Below, piece after piece: positions 6,208 to 10,535 of a stretch of DNA of 10,535 bases. Below the pieces are notes generated by a model, which did no database searches, was not told where the DNA came from, and worked only from the letters and a program-made list of their open reading frames with translations. The number at the start of each line of letters is the position of its first letter. Positions within the stretch are counted from its first letter, which is position 1. Origin of the DNA: an uncultured Actinomycetospora sp. (GTDB lineage: Bacteria > Actinomycetota > Actinomycetes > Mycobacteriales > Pseudonocardiaceae); assembly GCA_902805495.1 (NCBI GenBank), contig CADCTH010000387.1, forward strand, positions 1 to 10,535, read 5' to 3'. The translations under genes and the position numbers were made by a program.

Positions 6208-6501
6208 TCAGGCCGTCCGGTCCTGACGGTCGCGGGCGAGGTGCTCACGCCGTTCCTGCTCGCTCTCCCCGCCCCACACCCCGTAGGGCTCCCCGACGCG
6301 GCGGGCCCAGTCGCGACAGGGCTCGCGCACGGCGCACCGCGCACAGATCTGCGCGGCCTTCTCGACCCGTTCGCTGCGACGGGGATCGCGCTCCCCGTCG
6401 GGGTGGAAGAACACCTCGGAGTTCATGCCGCGGCACGCGGCGTGGCGCTGCCAGTCCCAGTGGTCGGTGATCGCCCACGGCAGCCGGGAGACATCAGCCA
6501 T
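6208..6501 (-). CDS. WhiB-family [4Fe-4S] transcriptional regulator
   Basis: A 97-aa WhiB-like protein. The four cluster-binding cysteines are Cys23 (AACRG), Cys53 and Cys56 (ICARC) and Cys62 (EPCRDW). The invariant turn GVWGG is at 74-78, followed by a basic C-terminal tail (ERREHLARDRQDR) of the kind that contacts DNA. WhiB proteins bind a redox- or NO-sensitive [4Fe-4S] cluster and usually act with the primary sigma factor. The DHWDWQRHAACRG and FFHPDGER segments recall the WhiB2/WhiB4-like groups, but I cannot assign a subtype. The start ATG 6501 is fixed by an exceptionally strong Shine-Dalgarno sequence. Downstream at 29 bp is the OsmC gene, a plausible redox pairing. Upstream is a hairpin that probably separates it from the hydrolase gene. 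Confidence 0.96.
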   Translation of the reverse strand: MADVSRLPWAITDHWDWQRHAACRGMNSEVFFHPDGERDPRRSERVEKAAQICARCAVREPCRDWARRVGEPYGVWGGESEQERREHLARDRQDRTA

Positions 6502-6507
6502 TGATGC

Positions 6508-6516
6508 TCACCTCCT
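6508..6516 (-). promoter_or_regulatory. Perfect 9-nt Shine-Dalgarno sequence of whiB
   Basis: On the minus strand the bases read AGGAGGTGA, complementary over nine bases to the 16S anti-Shine-Dalgarno end. AGGAGG lies 9 nt before the ATG at 6501. Most other starts in this window have weak or absent sites, so this implies efficient translation and fixes the start. Confidence 0.85.
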
Positions 6517-6569
6517 ACCGACCGTCGTACACCCTGGCGCGGCGGGGTGGTGTGAGATCCCCGTCTCGG

Positions 6570-6587
6570 TCGGTCGTGCGCGACCGA
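6570..6587 (-). terminator. Hairpin between the hydrolase stop and whiB
   Basis: TCGGTCG (6570-6576) and CGACCGA (6581-6587) form a perfect 7-bp stem around a 4-nt loop. It starts 8 nt after the hydrolase stop at 6596-6598 (minus direction) and about 70 nt before the whiB start. No T-run follows. It may terminate or attenuate hydrolase transcription. The remaining bases up to 6517 must hold any separate whiB promoter, but no convincing boxes are seen. Confidence 0.4.
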
Positions 6588-6595
6588 TCGGGTAC

Positions 6596-7468
6596 TCAGG
6601 CCGCCGCCGCGTCCGCCACCGGAGCCGTTCCGCGCCGTGCCGCGGGGCGCCGCCCACCGACCGCGTCGGCCAGCGCGCGGGTCCAGCTGAACGGCCGCCA
6701 GTCGTCGAGGGGCACCTCCAGCCGGTCGGTGAGGGCGAGCAGCGCGGCGGGGTTGTGGGTGAGCCCGCAGTGGCTGCCGCCGGGCACGACGACGTTGTCG
6801 CAGAGCTCGGCCTCGTCCTGCCGGCAGCCCTCGCCGTGCAGCAGGCCGTCCCACGGCGAGTACAGGGCCACCGACCGCACCGGCACGGGCTGCCGGATGA
6901 GGTCGAAGATCTGCTCCGTGTCGGCCGAGAAGCCCCAGTGCCGGTCGGCGGCGCGGAACGCCCCGGTCACCCGGTTGATCTCCGCCTCGGGGCGCCACGG
7001 CGACCCGAGGCAGACGATGCGCTCGACGGCGTCGGGCCGCAGGTGCGCCAGCCAGCGGGCCATCAGACCGCCCAGGCTCCAGCCGACGATCGCGACGGGA
7101 CGCCCGTGCCGGGCGTGGACCTCGTCGAACCGCTCGACGAGCCCGTCGAGGATGTCGTCGGTGAACCCGCGGTTGAGCCCGAGGGTCCACCGGTGGGTGT
7201 GGAACCCGCGGCGGCGCAGGTGGGTGCGCAGGGCCGCGCACGTCACGTCGCTGGTCATGAAGCCGGGCAGCACGAGCACCGGCTGCCCGTCACCACGGTC
7301 GCCCTCGGGCAGCACGTGGCGCACGGCGTGCCAGGCGGCGACCTCGAGCCAGGCCCGCCCGAGGTCGGTGGCGGTGAGCCACCAGGGAGGGAAGGGGAGG
7401 GACGTGACCGCCTGTGTCGGGTCGGCGTCCGGGAGACGACGCATCGGCGTCGGTGTGGGTGCGCTCAC
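6596..7468 (-). CDS. Alpha/beta hydrolase (lipase/esterase-like)
   Basis: A 290-aa alpha/beta-hydrolase. VLVLPGF (64-70) is the first core strand with the oxyanion loop. GWSLGG (129-134) is the nucleophile elbow with Ser131. LYSPWDGLLH (202-211) supplies the probable acid Asp207. GGSHCGLTHNP (230-240) supplies the probable His233. The 'GSH.GL..NP' ending is typical of bacterial lipase/esterase-like proteins that act on fatty-acyl or other esters. There is no signal peptide, so it is likely cytosolic. GTG 7468 is chosen because AGGAGG lies exactly 8 nt upstream; the longer frame reaching 7546 has no such site, and its extra 26 residues precede the conserved fold. The Pro/Thr-rich N-terminus and Ala/Arg-rich C-terminus look disordered. 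It is divergent from the GNAT-like gene and upstream of whiB, without evident functional connection to either. Confidence 0.92.
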   Translation of the reverse strand: MSAPTPTPMRRLPDADPTQAVTSLPFPPWWLTATDLGRAWLEVAAWHAVRHVLPEGDRGDGQPVLVLPGFMTSDVTCAALRTHLRRRGFHTHRWTLGLNRGFTDDILDGLVERFDEVHARHGRPVAIVGWSLGGLMARWLAHLRPDAVERIVCLGSPWRPEAEINRVTGAFRAADRHWGFSADTEQIFDLIRQPVPVRSVALYSPWDGLLHGEGCRQDEAELCDNVVVPGGSHCGLTHNPAALLALTDRLEVPLDDWRPFSWTRALADAVGGRRPAARRGTAPVADAAAA

Positions 7469-7474
7469 GGCGAC

Positions 7475-7482
7475 CACCTCCT
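7475..7482 (-). promoter_or_regulatory. Strong Shine-Dalgarno sequence deciding the hydrolase start
   Basis: The minus strand reads AGGAGGTG, with AGGAGG ending 8 nt before GTG 7468-7466. This fixes the GTG as start instead of the upstream ATG at 7546 or the ATG eight codons downstream. Confidence 0.8.
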
Positions 7483-7687
7483 CGCCCGGCACCGCCACGA
7501 CGCGGCCCGGTCTGGTCCATTGGTACCCGGCCGTTCCCCCGCACACGCTTCCCCCCGGTCGAGCCCCACCCCGATCGAGTCACGACGGGCCCGCTCGTCG
7601 CGCCCGGCGGCCCGCCGGGCTCCCCGGCCGCGTCCGGTGCCCCGGTCCGTGGACGGCGGCCTTGCGTCGCCCGGCCGCACCCACCAC

Positions 7688-7703
7688 GCTCTGTGCACAG
7701 AGC
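7688..7703. promoter_or_regulatory. Perfect 16-bp palindrome upstream of the GNAT-like gene
   Basis: GCTCTGTGCACAGAGC is a perfect, gapless palindrome whose right edge is 21 bp before ATG 7725. It lies in the 256-bp divergent gap between the hydrolase and the GNAT-like gene. The position next to a start codon and the exact two-fold symmetry fit a repressor operator. It does not match the LexA, Zur/Fur or CRP sites I know. Elsewhere in 7469-7724 I see only GC-rich sequence and no confident promoter boxes. Confidence 0.5.
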
Positions 7704-7724
7704 CGCACCAAGGGTCGGGGAACC

Positions 7725-8060
7725 ATGGACGAGACGCTCGAGATCGCGTACGTCCCGGCGCGGGCCCGCGTCGAGGCCCGCCGCGGCGGGACCGTGGCCG
7801 GTTTCGTCGAGTTCGGCCTGCGCGCCGACGCGGCCGTCCTGGTCTACACCGAGGTCGACGACGTCCACGCCGCTCCCCTGCTCGGGGCGGCCCTGGCGCT
7901 GCTGCGCGACCGTGGCTACCGGATCGTGCCGCTGTGCCCCCGCGTGCGGGCCTTCCTGCACGCGCACCCTGACCGCCGCGACGGCGTCGACACCCGCTTC
8001 CTCGACCCGGGCCACCCGCGCCGGGCCGAGCCCGCCGAGGGACCCCGCGCCGTCGCCTGA
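7725..8060 (+). CDS. Small GNAT-like (YjdJ/NATD1-type) protein with degenerate acetyl-CoA loop
   Basis: A 111-aa protein resembling the short GNAT proteins of the YjdJ/NATD1 type (about 90-110 aa). Matching elements are the N-terminal strand RVEARRGGTVAGFVEFGL, then VLVYTEVDDV (38-47), and the C-terminal GYRIVPLCPRVRAFLHAHPD (64-83), equivalent to 'G..V.P.CPFVA.Y...HP'. In active members the bend after TEV.. reads roughly 'G.G.G..L' and binds the pyrophosphate of acetyl-CoA. Here that region is HAAPLLGAALALL (48-60) with a single Gly, so acetyl-CoA binding is doubtful. The 25 residues after the fold are Pro/Arg-rich and look disordered. The start is ATG 7725, with AGGG 10 nt and GGGGA 3 nt upstream. 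It converges with the MaoC-like gene, the stops being 7 bp apart. Confidence 0.8.
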   Translation: MDETLEIAYVPARARVEARRGGTVAGFVEFGLRADAAVLVYTEVDDVHAAPLLGAALALLRDRGYRIVPLCPRVRAFLHAHPDRRDGVDTRFLDPGHPRRAEPAEGPRAVA

Positions 8061-8071
8061 CGCCGCGTCAG
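8057..8071. repeat. Inverted repeat spanning two convergent stop codons
   Basis: CTGACGC (8057-8063) and GCGTCAG (8065-8071) are mirror arms around one base. The arms contain the TGA of the GNAT-like gene and the TGA of the MaoC-like gene on the other strand. As RNA it can form a 6-bp stem with a 3-nt loop, symmetrical for both transcripts. It may serve as a short bidirectional terminator, or may simply reflect two facing TGA stops in GC-rich DNA. Confidence 0.35.
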
Positions 8072-8523
8072 AAGTAGGCGCGGGTCACGACGTCGGCGAC
8101 GCACGCCGGCTTGGCCGAGCCCTCGACCTCGATCGTCACGCGGGTGACCAGCTGGACGCCACCCTCCCCGACGTCGGTGGCGTCGACGAGCGTCGAGCGC
8201 GCCCGCACCCGCGTGCCCGAGCGGACCGCGGACGGGAAGCGGACGCGCTCGAGCCCGTAGTTCAGCCCCATCCGCGTCCCCTCGACCCGGCGCAGCCCGT
8301 CGAGCAGCAGCGGCACGAGCGAGAGCGTGAGGAAGCCGTGCGCGACGGTGGCGCCGAAGGGCCCGCTCGCGGCGCGCTCGGGGTCGACGTGGATCCACTG
8401 GTGGTCGCCGGTGACGTCGGCGAACCCGTCGATGCGGTCCTGGCCGATCTCCAGCCACTCCCCCGGCCCGAGCTCGCGCCCCAGCGACCCGACGAGCTCC
8501 TCGCGTCCGTGGAAGGTCTCCAT
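8068..8523 (-). CDS. MaoC family dehydratase (R-specific enoyl-CoA hydratase-like)
   Basis: A 151-aa single hot-dog-fold protein of the MaoC-like hydratase family. The hydratase-2 motif is intact: QDRIDGFADVTGDHQWIHVD (28-47) with catalytic Asp40 and His45, followed by GPFGATVAHGFLTLSL (54-69). Such proteins add water to trans-2-enoyl-CoA to give (R)-3-hydroxyacyl-CoA, or act on related thioesters; the exact acyl group is unknown. The N-terminus METFHGREELVGSLG fits full-length members. No Shine-Dalgarno sequence is visible before ATG 8523. It lies 39 bp after the quinone-oxidoreductase-like gene on the same strand, so the two are probably one transcript, although no shared pathway is evident. 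Confidence 0.93.
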   Translation of the reverse strand: METFHGREELVGSLGRELGPGEWLEIGQDRIDGFADVTGDHQWIHVDPERAASGPFGATVAHGFLTLSLVPLLLDGLRRVEGTRMGLNYGLERVRFPSAVRSGTRVRARSTLVDATDVGEGGVQLVTRVTIEVEGSAKPACVADVVTRAYF

Positions 8524-8526
8524 GGA

Positions 8527-8561
8527 CCGGAGTTCTACCGGAGCGCGGGCCCCGGAGTTCT
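8527..8561. repeat. Direct repeat CCGGAGTTCT in the gap before the MaoC-like gene
   Basis: CCGGAGTTCT occurs at 8527-8536 and again at 8552-8561, with a third CCGGAG at 8538-8543. All fall in the 39-bp spacer between the two minus-strand genes. The copies begin 25 bp apart. No function is evident; they could be a small regulatory repeat or a replication-slippage remnant. Confidence 0.4.
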
Positions 8562-8562
8562 C

Positions 8563-9447
8563 TCAGAGCCGCGCCGCGCGCACGGCGTCGACGAGCGGCG
8601 TGGGTGCGCGGCCCAGGAGGTTCGCGAGCGCGGGGCTGTCGGTCTCGAGCTCGCCGCGCGCGGTGGAGAGCTCGAGGCCGGTGACGAACTCCGCCGTGGC
8701 GTCGTCCATCCCCGCGCCGCGCAGGGCGTCGGTGAACTCCTCGGGCGAGAGGTCGCGGTAGACGACCTTCGTGCCGGTGACCTCGGAGACCGTCTCGGCC
8801 AGCTCGGCCATGGTGAACGCCTCGCCGCCGAGCTCCCAGTAGCCCTGCTGGTCGGCGATGTCGCCGGTGAGCAGCGCGACCGCCGCCTCGGCGAAGTCCG
8901 CGCGGGTGGCCGCGGAGACGCGCCCCCCGCCCGCGGCGCCGACGATCTCGCCGTCGGCCAGGTACTCGTCGAGGCGCGCGGTGTAGTTCTCGACGTACCA
9001 GCCGTTGCGGGCCACGGCGAACGGCAGCCCGGAGCCCTGCAGGACGTCCTCGGTGGCCGCGTGCTCGGGCGCGAGGGCGTTCTCGGTCTCGTCGGCGTGC
9101 AGGATGCTCGTGTAGACGACCATGCCGACGTCGGCGGCGTCGGCGGCGCGGATCACGTTGGTGTGCTGCTCGACGCGGTTGCCCGCCGTCGGGCTGGACA
9201 CGAGCAGCAGCCGCTCGATGCCCTCCAGGGCCGGGCCGAGGGTGTCGGGACGGTCGTAGTCGGCCTCGCGGACGCCGACGCCGAGGGCGGCGAGGTCGTC
9301 GGCCTTGCCGGGGTCGCGGACGAGGGCGAAGACGTTGCGGGCCGGGACGCCGTGGCGCAGCAGCGCGTCGACCGCGAGCCGGCCGAGGTGTCCGGTCGCT
9401 CCGGTGACGGCGTAGGTCGGGGTGGGCAGGACGGACGGCTCGGTCAT
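8563..9447 (-). CDS. NAD(P)H:quinone oxidoreductase, QorB/YtfG-like (atypical SDR, NmrA-like)
   Basis: A 294-aa atypical short-chain dehydrogenase. The dinucleotide motif TGATGHLG is at 15-22. From there to the C-terminus it follows the Escherichia coli YtfG/QorB (QOR2) sequence closely as I recall it: VREADYDRPDTLGPAL, LLLVSSPTAGNRVEQHTNVI, VVYTSILHADE, EHAATEDVL, ARNGWYVENYTA, SAATRADFAEAA, and TDSPALANLLGR near the end. That enzyme reduces quinones with NADPH without the semiquinone stage; homology-based assignment is strong for family but less sure for substrate. ATG 9447 is chosen because the Rossmann strand starts about ten residues in; the frame extends to ATG 9528, but those 27 residues match nothing. 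No Shine-Dalgarno sequence is seen. It is divergent from the MFS gene (89-bp gap) and precedes maoC-like. Confidence 0.93.
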   Translation of the reverse strand: MTEPSVLPTPTYAVTGATGHLGRLAVDALLRHGVPARNVFALVRDPGKADDLAALGVGVREADYDRPDTLGPALEGIERLLLVSSPTAGNRVEQHTNVIRAADAADVGMVVYTSILHADETENALAPEHAATEDVLQGSGLPFAVARNGWYVENYTARLDEYLADGEIVGAAGGGRVSAATRADFAEAAVALLTGDIADQQGYWELGGEAFTMAELAETVSEVTGTKVVYRDLSPEEFTDALRGAGMDDATAEFVTGLELSTARGELETDSPALANLLGRAPTPLVDAVRAARL

Positions 9448-9536
9448 GGTCGGCAGTGTGCCCACGCGGGTCGGGGTCCAGACGTCGGCGTCCGCGATCA
9501 CGATCCCGGGTGACACGGCGGGCACCATGGGAGGTG

Positions 9537-10535
9537 ATGGGCGTCGGCACCGGGGGCGGACTCGCCACCTACCGCGAGGTGCTGCGCCTCCCGGGGCTCA
9601 CGCCGCTGTCGCTCGTCGGGTTCGCCGCCCGGCTGCCGGTCACCGCGACCGGGGTCGTCCTCACGCTGCACGTCGCCGTCGGTCTCGACCGCGGGTTCGC
9701 CGCGGCGGGGCTGGTCGGTGGGGCCGTCACGGCCGGGATCGCCGTGGGATCGCCCCTGCTCGGCCGGCTGATCGACCGGCGCGGGCTGCGCCCCGTGCTG
9801 GCGGTGTGCGGGCTCGCGCAGGCCGTGTTCTGGGGCGTCGCGCCGCTGCTCGGGCCGACGGCGCTCGCACCCGCCGCGCTCGCCGCCGGCCTGCTCGTCC
9901 CGCCCGCCTTCCCGGTGGTGCGCCAGTCGCTGGCCGCGACGGTGCCCGCGGAGCACCGGCGTCCGGCGTTCGCGTTCGAGGCAATGTCCACCGAGGTCGC
10001 CTATGCCGTGGGCCCGGGCCTCGGCACGCTCGTCGCCCTGGCCCTGCCCGGCGGCCCCGGCCTGTGGCTCGTCGGCGCCGCGTTCGTCCTCGCGAGCGCC
10101 GGGCTCGCCCGGCTCGACCCGCCGCTGCGCGCGGCGGGCACCCACCCCGGCGACCAGCCGGCGCCTCCGGTCCGCTCGTGGCTGCGCGTCCCGATGCTCG
10201 TGGCGCTGGGCGCGACGGCCGCGGCGATCCTCATGCTCACCGCCACCGAGCTCGCGGTCGTCGCCCTGCTGACCGCGCGGGACGAGGCCGCCTGGTTCGC
10301 GCTGGCCAACGCCGTGTGGTGCGCGGCGTCCCTGGGCGGCGGGTGGGTGTACGGCGCGGTGCGCCGACCGCCGCCGACGGCGGTGCTGCTGGGCCTGCTC
10401 GCGCTCGGGTCGGTGCCGGTCGCGCTCGGCGGGCCCTGGTGGTCGGTGACGCTGCTGCTCGTGCCCGCGGGCGCCTTCTGCGCGCCCGCCCTGGCCGCGG
10501 CGGCCGAGACGGTCGGGCGGCTCGCCCCCGACGCC
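9537..10535 (+). CDS. MFS transporter, partial at right edge
   Basis: The first 333 codons of a major-facilitator-superfamily membrane protein, still open at the window end (full proteins are about 390-420 aa). Hydrophobic segments recur throughout, for example LSLVGFAARLPVTATGVVLTLHV (25-47), AAAGLVGGAVTAGIAVG (55-71) and MLVALGATAAAILMLTATELAVVALL. The cytoplasmic loop between helices 2 and 3 carries the family motif LGRLIDRRGLR (75-85). Around residues 150-165, STEVAYAVGPGLGTLV recalls the helix 5 motif of drug/proton exporters. The substrate is unknown. The likely start is ATG 9537. GGAGG lies only 2 nt before it, and GTG 9534 is in frame but even closer, so the start is uncertain by a few codons; ATG 9527 is out of frame. 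Its divergent neighbour is the quinone oxidoreductase. Confidence 0.9.
   Translation, partial: MGVGTGGGLATYREVLRLPGLTPLSLVGFAARLPVTATGVVLTLHVAVGLDRGFAAAGLVGGAVTAGIAVGSPLLGRLIDRRGLRPVLAVCGLAQAVFWGVAPLLGPTALAPAALAAGLLVPPAFPVVRQSLAATVPAEHRRPAFAFEAMSTEVAYAVGPGLGTLVALALPGGPGLWLVGAAFVLASAGLARLDPPLRAAGTHPGDQPAPPVRSWLRVPMLVALGATAAAILMLTATELAVVALLTARDEAAWFALANAVWCAASLGGGWVYGAVRRPPPTAVLLGLLALGSVPVALGGPWWSVTLLLVPAGAFCAPALAAAAETVGRLAPDA

Noticed and set aside
7469..7546. Longer hydrolase start at ATG 7546
   Set aside because: No ribosome-binding site there, whereas GTG 7468 has AGGAGG at ideal spacing; the extra 26 residues precede the conserved fold.
6425..8060. Plus-strand frames of 515 and 519 codons opposite the hydrolase
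   Set aside because: Antisense to a hydrolase with an intact catalytic triad; only the last 111 codons of one of them, from ATG 7725, form a real gene.
7414..9513. Long plus-strand (699 codons) and minus-strand (7916-9568) open frames
   Set aside because: Both cross several well-supported genes in other frames and show only Arg/Ala/Asp/Gly-rich composition without motifs.
9448..9528. Longer quinone-oxidoreductase start at ATG 9528
   Set aside because: The 27 added residues lie before the Rossmann strand, have no family match and would consume nearly all of the divergent promoter gap.
1..10535. tRNA, rRNA, CRISPR, transposon ends or integrase genes
   Set aside because: No cloverleaf-like conserved tRNA segments, no regularly spaced repeats, and no transposase or recombinase motifs were seen on either strand.

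Overview
The window is very GC-rich chromosomal DNA with tightly packed genes on both strands. It carries a WhiB-family iron-sulfur regulator, which in cellular genomes is known only from Actinobacteria. Together with frequent GTG starts and a LAL-type LuxR regulator, this points to a high-GC actinomycete. I infer something close to Pseudonocardiales from the general look of the proteins, but the sequence does not prove the genus. No tRNA, rRNA, CRISPR array, insertion sequence or prophage gene is visible; it reads as ordinary metabolic and stress chromosome with several diverged family members.

Layout. (1) 1-1111 (-): N-terminal part of a large LAL/MalT-type LuxR regulator that runs off the left edge. 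It is divergent from a 73-aa small conserved protein (1323-1544, +). The 211-bp gap between them holds an operator-like dyad. (2) 1585-2211 (+): a diverged uracil-DNA-glycosylase-superfamily protein, preceded by a GC-rich hairpin. (3) 2259-5767: a redox block. An SDR (+) converges on an aldehyde dehydrogenase (-), which is divergent from a second, paralogous SDR (+) followed by a SnoaL/NTF2-like protein (+). (4) 5771-7468, all (-): an alpha/beta hydrolase, then whiB, then an OsmC-family protein; whiB and osmC lie 29 bp apart and look co-transcribed. (5) 7725-8060 (+): a short GNAT-like protein with a perfect 16-bp palindrome just upstream. (6) 8068-9447 (-): a QorB/YtfG-like NAD(P)H:quinone oxidoreductase followed 39 bp later by a MaoC-like hydratase. 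(7) 9537-10535 (+): an MFS transporter cut by the right edge.

How the genes may work together (inference): much of the window concerns redox and reactive-carbonyl chemistry, with two SDRs and an ALDH for alcohol/aldehyde/acid interconversion, a quinone reductase, an OsmC protein under a WhiB gene, and a MaoC hydratase typical of acyl-CoA metabolism. I see no evidence of one dedicated pathway; the repeated divergent and convergent arrangement implies at least eight transcription units. I did not find a clear new defence or biosynthetic system. The most interesting items are two unexplained palindromic operator candidates and three proteins with altered functional motifs: the UDG-like protein, the GNAT-like protein without its acetyl-CoA loop, and the OsmC protein lacking its second cysteine.
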